55,000 nucleotides of DNA from an uncultured Bacteroidales bacterium. GTDB taxonomy: Bacteria; Bacteroidota; Bacteroidia; Bacteroidales; UBA932. Of the stretch, positions 40,069 to 49,438 are shown piece after piece. Numbering within the stretch: the stretch's first letter is position 1; each line of letters starts with the position of its first letter. The notes under the pieces are model-generated. The model was not told the origin of the DNA. It made no database searches and was given only the letters and a program-made list of their open reading frames with translations. The stretch is from contig CAJUEK010000010.1 in assembly GCA_910585445.1 (NCBI GenBank), positions 1 to 55,000 of the forward strand. The letters are read 5' to 3'. Made by a program: the position numbers and the translations under genes.

Positions 40069-40524
40069 TTAGAATTTCAATTTGGAATCAACTATTATGG
40101 TTACAGGTCCGTCATTAACAAGTGACACCTTCATGTCCGCACCGAATATCCCGCATGCCACCTTCTTTCCCAAATGAGAAGAGACAAGATCAAGAAACCT
40201 CTCATATAAAGGCACGGAAATCTCCGGAGGTGCGGCTTTCATATAAGACGGCCTGTTCCCCTTTGCTGTGGAAGCATACAGAGTGAACTGGCTCACAACA
40301 AGTATTTCTCCGCCGGCATCCTTTACAGACAGGTTCATGACGCCATTTTCATCATCAAAGATTCTCATGGCGACCAGTTTCCTGGCAGTCCATTCAAGGT
40401 CTTCTTCTGAATCACCTGCCTCAAAAGCCGCAAGGACGAGCAAACCATGACCGATTCCCGCTTCATACCCCTCATCCGGAACAGCTACCGAAGCACTGCC
40501 GACTCTCTGTATAACAACCCTCAT
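40069..40524 (-). CDS. dtd: D-aminoacyl-tRNA deacylase
   Basis: A 151-aa DTD enzyme that removes D-amino acids (and Gly from tRNA-Ala) from tRNA. The N-terminus MRVVIQRVGSASVAV and the motifs VVSQFTLYA and NDGPVTIIVDS match the SQTFL-type and GPVT active-site signatures. It sits between a radical SAM gene (4 bases upstream) and deoC. Confidence 0.93.
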   Translation of the reverse strand: MRVVIQRVGSASVAVPDEGYEAGIGHGLLVLAAFEAGDSEEDLEWTARKLVAMRIFDDENGVMNLSVKDAGGEILVVSQFTLYASTAKGNRPSYMKAAPPEISVPLYERFLDLVSSHLGKKVACGIFGADMKVSLVNDGPVTIIVDSKLKF

Positions 40525-40528
40525 ATTC

Positions 40529-41287
40529 CTATCCGCTTATCTGAACATCAAATCCTTCTTCCACAAGAGGCTTTACATAAGCCTCCATTTCGCATGCCGT
40601 ACACTTGGACAGAGACTTGTCAGGAGTTTCCCTGTCAATCGTATAGACCATAACTTTACGTGGCTTCAGTTCCCTGACAATATCACGCCACCTTTCCAGC
40701 ACCTCAGGAGCGGCCTGGTCAAAATCAGGAGACTTGAGGAACATGGTCTGAAGCACGAAATTGCCTCCGAACCTTTTCATGCCTTCCATAACTTCATCCG
40801 TGCCATATCTTCCTGCAGGACTGTTAATCTTCTTCACAAGCCAATCATCCGAAGCATCAAGTTTCAATATCGGATTATCCACCCTAATAAGCGCCTGAAG
40901 CACATCCTCTTTCCACAACATGGAAGCATTGGAAAGCACTGAAACCTGAGCCTCCGGAAAATATTTGTCCCTCAGTTCCAGGGTAACGTCAACAATCCGT
41001 GCAAATTCCGGATTCAGAGTAGGCTCCCCGTTGCCGGAAAATGTTATTGAATCTATGGCGATACCGTCCGACGCCGCTTTGGAAAGCTTGGCCTCCAGGG
41101 CCTGCCTGACATCCTCCCCTCCAGGGAAATGTCCTCCGGAGCGCCAGTCCCGGTTCCAGCCGCATTCACAATATATGCAGTCAAAATTGCACACCTTTCC
41201 TTCACGAGGCAAGATATTCACCCCAAGCGAAGAGCCAAGGCGCCTGCTGTAAATAGGCCCGAAAGCTATTTCATCGAAATGCAGCAT
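40529..41287 (-). CDS. Radical SAM protein
   Basis: A 252-aa radical SAM enzyme. The cluster-binding motif is CNFDCIYC (CxxxCxxC) at about residues 33-40, followed by FSGNGEPTLNPEF, the SAM-binding GGEP-type loop. A C-terminal CTACEM adds two Cys that could hold a further cluster. The specific reaction is unknown. The ATG overlaps the stop of the amidohydrolase gene (TGATG), so translation is probably coupled. Confidence 0.85.
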   Translation of the reverse strand: MLHFDEIAFGPIYSRRLGSSLGVNILPREGKVCNFDCIYCECGWNRDWRSGGHFPGGEDVRQALEAKLSKAASDGIAIDSITFSGNGEPTLNPEFARIVDVTLELRDKYFPEAQVSVLSNASMLWKEDVLQALIRVDNPILKLDASDDWLVKKINSPAGRYGTDEVMEGMKRFGGNFVLQTMFLKSPDFDQAAPEVLERWRDIVRELKPRKVMVYTIDRETPDKSLSKCTACEMEAYVKPLVEEGFDVQISG

Positions 41288-42471
41288 CACACAATACGTT
41301 CTGAACGGCTCTTGCTTGTGACAAATCCGTTTTCATCAATAGAATGCACGAACACAATTCCAGGTCTCTTGCCGACGGAAAGGCTTCCGAGCTCAGCATC
41401 CTTTGCAAGGAAACGTGCTCCGTTAAGGCAAGCCCATGTCAGCAGCTCCTGCATAGGCACTTCCGGAAAATTCTCATGCAGGCAATAAAGTTCCTTTACC
41501 ATATCCAGGTCATCATTGCTGGACAGGGAATCTGTCCCCACAGTAATGTCAAGGCCATTGCGCCTCATAAGCGGCACAGGAGGCAAGGCATTATGTATGA
41601 AGATATTGGACAAAGGGCACAAAGCCCAGTAAACATTTTTCATCACCTTCTTTGCGGCATCAATATCCTCCTGCGAGAGACATACGTCATGAACAAGAAG
41701 AACATGTGCATCATAAGGCGCCGGACGCGCACACGCAAGCCTGTCAATAAAATACCCGAGAGAAGACCCGCCGGTCACAGGAGGAGTGCTCATCCCGCTC
41801 CTCTTGCGGTTCTCATACATGGCTCCGGAACCATACCTGACCAGTTCCTCCTCCTCCATGCTCTCCTGGGAATGATATGAAAGATAACCGGCATCAAGTG
41901 CAGCCGCAGAAGAGGCGGAGAGAAGTTCCGGACTCATGGTATAGCAAGAATGCGGCGTCGGTGCGGCATCAATTCCGGCCATGTCAGCCTGACGCTTCAG
42001 TTCCGCAACATCAGCCATAACTCCCTCGCACATATGAGGTTCCGAACCGAACACTTCCAGAAAAGTCCTGGTATACATCATATGCGACTTCTTCACCTCA
42101 AAAGACGAATCATCATTGCTGATGTCCGCCATGGCAGAAACACCGTCAGCCCACATCTTGTCCATCCATTTGCGCACAAGCGAAGCCTTTACATCCCGTC
42201 CTGCCCAGTCACGCAACGCATTTATCTGGTCAATGAAACCGGCCATTCCGGTCCCCTTGCGGAATTTCCCATGCAGATGCGACAGCTCGACATGGCAATG
42301 GGCATTGACAAAACCGGGAACAAGTGCGCCTTCGGAGACATGCTCCGCGCCATCACACTCCCCGACCCGTACAATCCTGCCGTCACAATCATCATATTCA
42401 ACGAACCCGTTCCTTATAGGTGCGGATTCCAAGGTATATACAAAAGATGCCGTTACCCTTTTTATCGCCAT
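41287..42471 (-). CDS. Amidohydrolase (aminofutalosine/SAH-deaminase-like)
   Basis: A 394-aa metal-dependent hydrolase of the amidohydrolase superfamily. The metal motif is GFVNAHCHVELSHLHG; further ligands are PTPHSCYTM, YLSYHSQES, HVLLVHDVCL and TVGTDSLSSNDDLD. Related proteins deaminate adenosine-type substrates such as aminodeoxyfutalosine in menaquinone synthesis, S-adenosylhomocysteine or methylthioadenosine. No other menaquinone gene is nearby, so the substrate stays open. It lies 5 bases after the DUF4296 gene. Confidence 0.82.
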   Translation of the reverse strand: MAIKRVTASFVYTLESAPIRNGFVEYDDCDGRIVRVGECDGAEHVSEGALVPGFVNAHCHVELSHLHGKFRKGTGMAGFIDQINALRDWAGRDVKASLVRKWMDKMWADGVSAMADISNDDSSFEVKKSHMMYTRTFLEVFGSEPHMCEGVMADVAELKRQADMAGIDAAPTPHSCYTMSPELLSASSAAALDAGYLSYHSQESMEEEELVRYGSGAMYENRKRSGMSTPPVTGGSSLGYFIDRLACARPAPYDAHVLLVHDVCLSQEDIDAAKKVMKNVYWALCPLSNIFIHNALPPVPLMRRNGLDITVGTDSLSSNDDLDMVKELYCLHENFPEVPMQELLTWACLNGARFLAKDAELGSLSVGKRPGIVFVHSIDENGFVTSKSRSERIV

Positions 42472-42476
42472 ATCCC

Positions 42477-43214
42477 TTAAAGTTTTTTCATGACTTCATC
42501 AACATTCATACGCCTGGAAAGAGCAGCATCCTGCTCCTGAGGCAAAGCCAGCGGCTCCGCAGGAACATCCAGAAGTTCTTTTGCAGGTTCATTTCCGGCA
42601 ACATCGACAGAAGACACAACAGCAGTATCAGCAGCCGCAACACTGTCACAGACGGCGATGCTGTCAACGCGCACGATAATCTCCGGTCCCTTATATGCAG
42701 TATCCCCACGCTCCACATATCGCGGTACATAGTACAGATACACAGTATCAAGCTCAAAGGCAAGACTGTCCGGTGTGTATTTAAGAGGTATCCTTCCGAT
42801 GTCCGGAACAAGCCGTCCTGCATCTATGCCAAAATCATATTTTCTGGCCTGGGCCTCCTCCTTCGTCTTCTGAAGCGCCTTGAGCTCCTGCAGACGCCCG
42901 TCAAGAATCTCCGATGCGGAACGGAATATCTTGGAAAAACGCTCCGGATCATCGAGATAATGCTCCACACTCCTGCGGTAGTCCTCCGAGTCATACCCGT
43001 ACTTCTCAAGTATCGGCTCATATACCAAAGACGTGTCTGCAATCCGCATCATCGAAGGAGCAGAGGAAATCCACTGGTCAGTCATGAGCATCTCCGCATA
43101 TATCTTTGCCATCTTTGAGCGCGGAATCACCCTTGCCTCCTTTTTTCCGCATGAAAAAAAGAGACACATGGCAACCGCACAAAAAAGCAGGATATGTATC
43201 GGGACACGCTTCAT
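42477..43214 (-). CDS. DUF4296 lipoprotein
   Basis: A 245-aa lipoprotein (CLFFSC, Cys22). The DUF4296 domain covers about residues 30-115, with IPRSKMAKIYAEMLMTDQWI and YGYDSEDYRRSVEHYL. The C-terminal half is an Ala/Asp/Val-rich, low-complexity segment. Function unknown; the family is common in Bacteroidota. It lies 7 bases downstream of pheT. Confidence 0.83.
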   Translation of the reverse strand: MKRVPIHILLFCAVAMCLFFSCGKKEARVIPRSKMAKIYAEMLMTDQWISSAPSMMRIADTSLVYEPILEKYGYDSEDYRRSVEHYLDDPERFSKIFRSASEILDGRLQELKALQKTKEEAQARKYDFGIDAGRLVPDIGRIPLKYTPDSLAFELDTVYLYYVPRYVERGDTAYKGPEIIVRVDSIAVCDSVAAADTAVVSSVDVAGNEPAKELLDVPAEPLALPQEQDAALSRRMNVDEVMKKL

Positions 43215-43221
43215 CGCAAAC

Positions 43222-45666
43222 TTATCTCAATGAAGCGCCGAACTCATTCTGGAAAGTAGAGAGGAACTTATTCATCATCTTCTCCACATCATTGTCAGTC
43301 AAAGTCTTGTCAAGATCCTGAAGAACAAATCCCAAGGCATACTGTTTCTTGCCCTCTCCAATCTTGTCCCCACGATATACGTCGAACAATGTAACCTGTC
43401 TCAGAAGTTTCTTTCCGACACGGAAAGCGCTCTTGCGCAAATCCGCGAAAGTGACGGACTCGTCAATCAGAATGGCAAGGTCACGCCTTACCTCCGGATA
43501 TTTCGGAAGTTCCTTATAACGTATCTTGTTCCTCTTCACAAGCTCAAACAATGCTGGCCAGCTGATTTCCGCTGCGAATACAGGCTGCTTTATGCCGAAC
43601 TGGCGGAGCCTTGCAGGAGAAACGGTACCCATGACCAAAAGCTGCTGATGAGTACCCGGAAGTCTGTAAAGCAGTCCCTCGGAGAAAAGGTCTGAAGGTG
43701 CAGCCTCAGTCTCAAGAGAATAGATGTCCGTTCCCAATTTCTTGAGCAGCAGCTCCACATACCCCTTCAGCTGGAAATAGTTGCCTTTTCCTGCTTCTGC
43801 ACGCCATGACTTCTCTGACTTGCCGCTCATAAAGAAAGCCAGGCACGGATGCTCTTCATAAGAATCAAGTGTTTTTCCGTCTTTCTGAGGATCGAAGGCA
43901 TATACGCTTCCGTACTCAAATATCCTGAGGTCCGAAATCTGACGGTTGATATTATAGGCTATCACTTCAAGCCCGTTAAGAAGCAGGGTCTGCCTCATCA
44001 CATTCAGGTCGGAACTGAGAGGATTGAGTATCCTCACACATTTGTCCTCCGGGAATGTTGTCAGCTTCGAGTAGTATTCTGATTTAGTGAGTGAATTGTT
44101 CATGGTCTCCACAAAGCCGTTCGCGGCAAGGAAATCCGATACAGCCTTGCGCACATGCTCCGGCTCTGGCTTCTGTGACGGATTTACAGAAACCCTCATG
44201 GCTTTCGGAAGCTCTATATTGTTATATCCATAGATACGCAATATCTCTTCCACTACGTCACATTCACGATAAACGTCTATCATATATGAAGGTACGGCAA
44301 CTGTTGCCCCACCCTGCCTTTTTCCGACAAACTCATATGCCAGGCCTTCAAGTATGCCCTCAATGACATCATGGCCTATCTTCTTGCCGATGAAAGACTC
44401 AATCCTGTCATAATCAAGCTCAACCGTCTTCTTCTGGATTCTTTCCGGACAGAACTCCTGGACTTTTCCGGCAACATGACCACCGGCAAGCTCAAGTATA
44501 AGAAGCGCAGCCCTTCTGGCAGCATATTCAACCATAAGCGGGTCCGCTCCCCTTTCATACCTGAAAGAAGCGTCAGTCTTGAGCCCATGTCTCTTGGAGC
44601 TCTTCCTTACGGTTACAGGGTTGAAATATGCGCTTTCCAGGAAAATGTCCGCAGTCACTCCCGTCACTCCGGAGTCCTCTCCGCCGAACACACCTGCAAG
44701 GCACATCGGCTTTTCATTGTCAGCTATCATCAGGTCAGCTGCGGACAATGTCCTCTCCACTCCGTCAAGAGTAACGAATTTCTCGCCTTCAGCAGCCCTG
44801 CGCACAATGACTTTTCCGCCGTTTATCTTTGACACGTCAAAAGCATGCAGAGGCTGTCCAGTCTCCATCAGGACAAAATTTGTTATGTCCACGATATTAT
44901 TTATAGGACGCAGTCCAACTGAAAGAAGCTTTTTCTGAAGCCAATCCGGAGAAGCGGCAACCTTGACACCCCTTATTGTCGTACCGGTATAGCATGGCGC
45001 CCCGTCTGCAGCAATGACTTCGACAGGAAGCGCCTCACCTTCACCTCCATCCCTGAATGCAGAAACATCCGGAAGATTCAGACGGCACGGCACGCCATTA
45101 TGCTTGAGATATGCATAAAGGTCACGCGCAACTCCAATATGCGAAGCTGCATCAACACGGTTTGCAGTAAGGCCGATTTCGATAAGTGCATCAGTAGCAA
45201 GGCCCAGATATTCCTTTGCAGGAGTACCAGGAACAGCCTCCGGATTAAGAACCATTATGCCTTCATGCGACTCACCTATGCCAAGCTCATCCTCTGCGCA
45301 TATCATTCCGAATGACTCGACTCCCCTTATCTTTGATTTCTTGATTTTGAAATCCTCACCGAGCACGGTTCCAACAGTGGCAAGAAGCACTTTCTGGCCA
45401 GCAGCCACATTAGGCGCTCCGCAGACTACCTGAAGCAGTTCTCCGGTACCGGTATTTAGACGGGTGATATGCAAATGGTCAGAATCAGGATGCTCAGAGC
45501 ATTCTACGACCTCCGCTACGATTACTCCGGCAAGCCCGCCAGGAATCTCTTCTATCTGTTCCAGAGAATCCACCTCCAGTCCGATGGAAGTCAATGCCTC
45601 TGCAACGGCCTCCGGTGTAAGGTCACACTCAATATAATCCTTGAGCCAATTATACGAAATCTTCAT
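43222..45666 (-). CDS. pheT: Phenylalanyl-tRNA synthetase beta subunit
   Basis: An 814-aa full-length PheT. Domains in order: core start MKISYNWLKDYIE, EMAP/tRNA-binding fold (about 40-150, VVEVVECSEHPDSDHLHI), B3/B4 editing domain (about 210-390, with FVTLDGVERTL), B5 DNA-binding-like domain (about 405-475), catalytic-like core (about 490-690, MNNSLTKSEYYS) and a ferredoxin-fold anticodon-binding domain at the C-terminus (YPEVRRDLAILIDESVTF to the end). It forms the tetrameric PheRS with PheS, which is not in this window. It starts 6 bases downstream of ftsY. Confidence 0.96.
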   Translation of the reverse strand: MKISYNWLKDYIECDLTPEAVAEALTSIGLEVDSLEQIEEIPGGLAGVIVAEVVECSEHPDSDHLHITRLNTGTGELLQVVCGAPNVAAGQKVLLATVGTVLGEDFKIKKSKIRGVESFGMICAEDELGIGESHEGIMVLNPEAVPGTPAKEYLGLATDALIEIGLTANRVDAASHIGVARDLYAYLKHNGVPCRLNLPDVSAFRDGGEGEALPVEVIAADGAPCYTGTTIRGVKVAASPDWLQKKLLSVGLRPINNIVDITNFVLMETGQPLHAFDVSKINGGKVIVRRAAEGEKFVTLDGVERTLSAADLMIADNEKPMCLAGVFGGEDSGVTGVTADIFLESAYFNPVTVRKSSKRHGLKTDASFRYERGADPLMVEYAARRAALLILELAGGHVAGKVQEFCPERIQKKTVELDYDRIESFIGKKIGHDVIEGILEGLAYEFVGKRQGGATVAVPSYMIDVYRECDVVEEILRIYGYNNIELPKAMRVSVNPSQKPEPEHVRKAVSDFLAANGFVETMNNSLTKSEYYSKLTTFPEDKCVRILNPLSSDLNVMRQTLLLNGLEVIAYNINRQISDLRIFEYGSVYAFDPQKDGKTLDSYEEHPCLAFFMSGKSEKSWRAEAGKGNYFQLKGYVELLLKKLGTDIYSLETEAAPSDLFSEGLLYRLPGTHQQLLVMGTVSPARLRQFGIKQPVFAAEISWPALFELVKRNKIRYKELPKYPEVRRDLAILIDESVTFADLRKSAFRVGKKLLRQVTLFDVYRGDKIGEGKKQYALGFVLQDLDKTLTDNDVEKMMNKFLSTFQNEFGASLR

Positions 45667-45672
45667 AATATG

Positions 45673-46611
45673 TTATTTTTCCAAATCTTCCTTAGAAAAC
45701 AATGAACCGACAAATTCCTTCTTGTCAAAAACCTTCAGGTCATCCACACCCTCTCCGATTCCGACAAACTTTATAGGAATCCTGAACTGGTCAACAATAC
45801 CGACAACAACTCCTCCCTTGGCAGTGCCGTCAAGCTTGGCAACAGCCAGGGCGGTTATGTCTGTAGCCCTGGAAAATTCCCTGGCCTGCTGGAACGCATT
45901 CTGACCAGTTGAACCGTCAAGCACAAGAAGCACCTCATGCGGAGCATCAGGAATAACCTTCTTCATGACATTCCGGATTTTCGTAAGCTCATTCATGAGG
46001 TCTATCCTGTTATGCAGACGCCCTGCAGTATCAATAAGCACGACATCGGCATCCTTTGCAACAGCAGAACGGACCGTATCAAAGGCCACGGAAGCCGGAT
46101 CTGAGCCCATCTCCTGCTTCACAATATCAACCCCGGCACGCTCAGACCAAATCGTAAGCTGGTCAACGGCAGCTGCCCTGAAAGTGTCCGCAGCACCAAG
46201 CATAACCTTTTTGCCCTGTGCCCGAAGACTGCTTGCAAGCTTGCCGATAGTGGTAGTCTTGCCGACACCATTGACACCGACAACCATTATGACATAAGGC
46301 TTTTTGCTGAAATCAAACGGCCCGGCGGACACGCTTTTCTCTTCCGTGTCAAGATCCAGAAGCGATGCAATTTCCTCACGGAGCATGTCCACAAGTTCAT
46401 CAAGAGAGACATATTTGTCACGCCTGACCCTCTCCTCAAGAGAATCTATGATTTTCAATGTAGTGTCAACGCCCATGTCAGTTGCCACGAGCGCCTCCTC
46501 TATAGCATCCAGAAGTTCATCATCCACTTCAGTCTTGCCGGCAATCGCCCTTGAAAGCCTGTCGAAAAAACTCCTGTTTGTCTTCTTGACTCCTTTATCA
46601 AAAATACCCAT
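45673..46611 (-). CDS. ftsY: Signal recognition particle receptor FtsY
   Basis: A 312-aa SRP GTPase that docks ribosome-SRP complexes at the membrane. It has a short N-terminal part (MGIFDKGVKKTNRSFFDRLS), an NG domain with VGVNGVGKTTTIGKLA (P-loop), DTFRAAAVDQL, DTAGRLHN and TKLDGTAKGG. It lacks the long acidic A domain of E. coli FtsY, as usual outside the gammaproteobacteria. The start at 46611 lies downstream of the promoter element at 46631-46638; an upstream extension of the frame is not used. Confidence 0.94.
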   Translation of the reverse strand: MGIFDKGVKKTNRSFFDRLSRAIAGKTEVDDELLDAIEEALVATDMGVDTTLKIIDSLEERVRRDKYVSLDELVDMLREEIASLLDLDTEEKSVSAGPFDFSKKPYVIMVVGVNGVGKTTTIGKLASSLRAQGKKVMLGAADTFRAAAVDQLTIWSERAGVDIVKQEMGSDPASVAFDTVRSAVAKDADVVLIDTAGRLHNRIDLMNELTKIRNVMKKVIPDAPHEVLLVLDGSTGQNAFQQAREFSRATDITALAVAKLDGTAKGGVVVGIVDQFRIPIKFVGIGEGVDDLKVFDKKEFVGSLFSKEDLEK

Positions 46612-46630
46612 ATATCCGTGCTTTAACTTA

Positions 46631-46638
46631 CAAAGATA
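46631..46638 (-). promoter_or_regulatory. -7 element of ftsY-pheT
   Basis: TATCTTTG on the minus strand, 20 bases upstream of the ftsY ATG and just downstream of the rpmB-operon terminator. Confidence 0.5.
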
Positions 46639-46660
46639 AACCTTTTTGCCATAATAAAAA

Positions 46661-46690
46661 AGTGGCATGACCCTAAAATGTCATGCCACT
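46661..46690 (-). terminator. Terminator of the rpmB-rpmG-DUF4295 operon
   Basis: AGTGGCATGAC and GTCATGCCACT form a perfect 11-bp stem with an 8-base loop; on the minus strand TTTTTTATT follows. It lies 22 bases after the DUF4295 stop. Confidence 0.85.
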
Positions 46691-46711
46691 CTCATATCCC
46701 AGCAGGAAGAA

Positions 46712-46867
46712 TTATTTCTTTGCGAAGAATTCTTTAGCCATTGACTCTTCAACGAGCTGCTCAGTGAAGACATAAGCTCCGGTCTTCGGAGACTTGTCCA
46801 TACGGATACACTTAACCATTTTCTTCTGTGTACCTGCCTTGAAGGTTGCGACTGCTTTCTTTGCCAT
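46712..46867 (-). CDS. DUF4295 small protein
   Basis: A 51-aa basic protein beginning MAKKAVATFKAG and ending SMAKEFFAKK, matching the DUF4295 family that follows rpmB-rpmG in Bacteroidota. The position suggests a ribosome-associated role, but none is established. The stop is followed by the operon terminator. Confidence 0.88.
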   Translation of the reverse strand: MAKKAVATFKAGTQKKMVKCIRMDKSPKTGAYVFTEQLVEESMAKEFFAKK

Positions 46868-46884
46868 GTTCTGTTCCTCCTAAA

Positions 46885-47073
46885 TTATTTGATCTCACGA
46901 TGAAGGGTAACCTTCTTCAGGAACGGATTGTATTTCATACGCTCCAGACGCTGAGTCGTGTTTTTCTTGTTCTTCGTTGTAATGTATCTTGAGATACCCA
47001 GTACACCGCTCTCCCTCTGCTCAGTGCACTCAAGGATGACCTGCACCCTGTTACCTTTTGCTTTCTTTGCCAT
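46885..47073 (-). CDS. rpmG: Ribosomal protein bL33
   Basis: A 62-aa large-subunit protein with the L33 pattern VQVILECTEQRESGV, YITTKNKKNTTQRLE and KYNPFLKKVTLHREIK. No CxxC zinc motifs, so it is the zinc-free form. It lies between rpmB and the DUF4295 gene. Confidence 0.96.
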   Translation of the reverse strand: MAKKAKGNRVQVILECTEQRESGVLGISRYITTKNKKNTTQRLERMKYNPFLKKVTLHREIK

Positions 47074-47084
47074 AATACGAAAAA

Positions 47085-47327
47085 TTAAACAAGGTTAATA
47101 AATCCTTTGTTCTGAGCGTCTTTGATAGTTGCGTCGAGACCGTTCTTCTCGATTATTCTCATACCCTTGCAAGACACCTTAAGTGTAACGAACCTCTGCT
47201 CCTCCTCAGACCAGAACTTCTTGGTCTTGAGATTCAGGGCGAAAATGCGCTTGGTACGCCTCTTGGAATGCGAAACATTGTTTCCGACCATTCTCTTTCT
47301 GCCTGTAACTTGACAAACCTTTGCCAT
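47085..47327 (-). CDS. rpmB: Ribosomal protein bL28
   Basis: An 80-aa L28 protein: MAKVCQVTGRKRMVGNNVSH, SKRRTKRIFALNLKTKKFW and KVSCKGMRIIEKNGLD. It is the first gene of the rpmB-rpmG-DUF4295 operon. A GATATTTG sequence (minus strand, about 47367-47374) is a near-match to a -7 element upstream. Confidence 0.96.
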   Translation of the reverse strand: MAKVCQVTGRKRMVGNNVSHSKRRTKRIFALNLKTKKFWSEEEQRFVTLKVSCKGMRIIEKNGLDATIKDAQNKGFINLV

Positions 47328-47403
47328 TGTATATAACTTTTTTAATTAATTCATAATTAGCGGGCTGCAAATATCGCATAAAAAAATTGCAATTGCAAAA
47401 TTT

Positions 47404-48747
47404 CTATACAAATTTGAAGAAACGCCGCCACCTTACGTTCTTCGGGAAACTCTTGTTCCCGTCAATTGAGAGCCACACCAACGCCGGCTTTCCGACGATA
47501 TGGTCTTCAGGTACGAATCCCCAATATCTTGAGTCAAGGGAATTGTGCCTGTTGTCTCCCATCATAAAGTAATAATCCTGCTTGAATGTATAGCTGTGAG
47601 CCTCTTCACCATTTATGAATATCTTGCCGTCCTCAATTGAAAGCTCATTTCCTTCATAGGAAGTGATTATTCGTCTGTACAGAGGCAGATTATCCATCGT
47701 AAGCTCCACCTGAGCATCTTTTGCCGGAATCCAAAGCGGTCCGTAATTGTCCCGTGTCCACTTGAAATCACTTGAGAAAGGGAAAATGGTAAGCTCCGAA
47801 TCCGGAAAATCCGGAGGATATGAATCCACATTCCTTGTAACTGAAACCACATTCGGAAATTTGCCTATGGCTTCAACCATTTTTTCCGTCAAAGGCAACT
47901 GAGGATATCCAGGCATTGACGGGAGGAATCCCGCTTCAGCAACATTGAGTCCAAGTTCATCAAGATGAACAGGATTTATCCTCTGACCTGTGGTAACGAC
48001 CCTGTAAGTATTCTGCACACCCGGCCATACGGTCTGGGCCTCAGAATTGACATATACAAGTCCGTCACGGATTTCAAGCGTATCACCGGCGACAGCGACG
48101 CACCTCTTGACATAATGGTCCTTCTTGTCTGAAGGCCTCACTATCACTGGTCCGTACTCACGTATTATCCTTTCGCGTCCCGCTGCCCTGACTGCCATAT
48201 AGTAGTCATCGGCAGGAGCCTTTGTCAGCACAGTATCCCCATGAGGGAAACCGAAAACGACATAATCACCAGTCTCCACACAACCGAAGCCCTTGAGCCT
48301 GCGGTAATCGTTCTGTATGAGCGTAGAGTAAGATTCTCCGCGTCCTATCACGTTGTGGGTAAAAGGTATCGTCAGCGGTGTCTGCGGCATCCTCGGGCCA
48401 TACGCGAGCTTGCTCACGAAAAGATGGTCTCCGGTGTAGAGAGAACTCTCCATGGATGAGGAAGGAATCTTGAAAGCCTGGAAAAAGAACGTATTGATGA
48501 AAGTGACTACAACAACCGCAAAGATTATGGCATCAAGCCAGTCAAGCAGCACATTGTGTTTTTCACCCTCCTTATATTCCTTCTTCCAGAACAGCCACTT
48601 CACTTTTCTTGTGATATGGTGATCGAAAATAGGAACAAGGCCGAAAAGCCACCAATAGTTCCCGAGCCATATTACCCACAGCACATAGAGCACGGCCCAG
48701 AAACCGAACCTCGCCCATTTGTTGCGGTATAATTCCTTCAGACTCAT
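47404..48747 (-). CDS. lepB: Signal peptidase I
   Basis: A 447-aa membrane protease that removes signal peptides. Helices lie at about residues 15-35 and 70-92. The catalytic Ser is in KIPSSSMESSL and the general-base Lys in DHYVKRCVAVAGDTLEI; the final conserved box is FMMGDNRHNSLDSRYWGFV. At 447 aa it is longer than E. coli LepB (324 aa), because of an insertion between the Lys box and the GDN box, as in many Bacteroidota enzymes. It follows rplT by 9 bases on the same strand and may be cotranscribed. Confidence 0.94.
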   Translation of the reverse strand: MSLKELYRNKWARFGFWAVLYVLWVIWLGNYWWLFGLVPIFDHHITRKVKWLFWKKEYKEGEKHNVLLDWLDAIIFAVVVVTFINTFFFQAFKIPSSSMESSLYTGDHLFVSKLAYGPRMPQTPLTIPFTHNVIGRGESYSTLIQNDYRRLKGFGCVETGDYVVFGFPHGDTVLTKAPADDYYMAVRAAGRERIIREYGPVIVRPSDKKDHYVKRCVAVAGDTLEIRDGLVYVNSEAQTVWPGVQNTYRVVTTGQRINPVHLDELGLNVAEAGFLPSMPGYPQLPLTEKMVEAIGKFPNVVSVTRNVDSYPPDFPDSELTIFPFSSDFKWTRDNYGPLWIPAKDAQVELTMDNLPLYRRIITSYEGNELSIEDGKIFINGEEAHSYTFKQDYYFMMGDNRHNSLDSRYWGFVPEDHIVGKPALVWLSIDGNKSFPKNVRWRRFFKFV

Positions 48748-48756
48748 CCGGCTATA

Positions 48757-49101
48757 CTATTTTACAGAATTGATGATAGCCTCAAAAGCCTGAGGATTGT
48801 TCATGGCAAGGTCTGCAAGAACCTTACGGTTAAGGCCGATGTTCTGCTTTGCAATACGGCCCATGAACTGTGAATAAGTCATACCGTACTGGCGTGCGGC
48901 TGCATTGATCCTCTGAATCCAAAGGGCGCGGAAAGAGCGCTTCTTGTTCTTACGGTCACGGTAAGCATAGGTAAGACCCTTCTCATAGGTGTTCTTTGCT
49001 ACCGTCCAAACATTCTTTCTTGAAAGAAAATTACCGCGGGTTCTCTTAAGAATTTTCTTGCGGCGTGCCCTTGAGGCAACTGAATTTACCGATCTTGGCA
49101 T
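48757..49101 (-). CDS. rplT: Ribosomal protein bL20
   Basis: A 114-aa L20 protein: MPRSVNSVASRARRKKILKR, RGNFLSRKNVWTVAKNTYEK, and the compact C-terminal domain WIQRINAAARQYGMTYSQF. In E. coli L20 represses the infC-rpmI-rplT genes by binding their mRNA; whether this holds here is unknown. It lies 90 bases downstream of rpmI. Confidence 0.97.
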   Translation of the reverse strand: MPRSVNSVASRARRKKILKRTRGNFLSRKNVWTVAKNTYEKGLTYAYRDRKNKKRSFRALWIQRINAAARQYGMTYSQFMGRIAKQNIGLNRKVLADLAMNNPQAFEAIINSVK

Positions 49102-49191
49102 AAATTTAACTGTTTTATGGAGGCAGTGTCCTTGTCAGGAGCTTTTCAACTGCGTTCCAAGTTAGACTTTAAACTGTTTGTAAAAAACTGG

Positions 49192-49386
49192 TTAGATACC
49201 CAACAAAGCTTTGACCCTCTTTGTGTCAACACTTGATACAAGTCCGACATGAGTCAAATTTCTCTTCTGCTTTTTGGTCTTCTTGGTGAGAATGTGGCTC
49301 TTGTAAGCATGTTTTCTCTTGATTTTTCCCGTTCCGGTAAGCGTAAAACGCTTTTTTGAACCGGAGTTGGTCTTCATCTTTGGCAT
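49192..49386 (-). CDS. rpmI: Ribosomal protein bL35
   Basis: A 64-aa, very basic L35 protein starting MPKMKTNSGSKKRFTLTGTG, with HAYKSHILTKKTKKQKRNL. It sits in the conserved infC-rpmI-rplT order, 52 bases after infC. Confidence 0.97.
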   Translation of the reverse strand: MPKMKTNSGSKKRFTLTGTGKIKRKHAYKSHILTKKTKKQKRNLTHVGLVSSVDTKRVKALLGI

Positions 49387-49438
49387 AGTTAAATTTTTTG
49401 ACTGTTAGTTAATAATTATAGTTTTCCAATCACTTGGA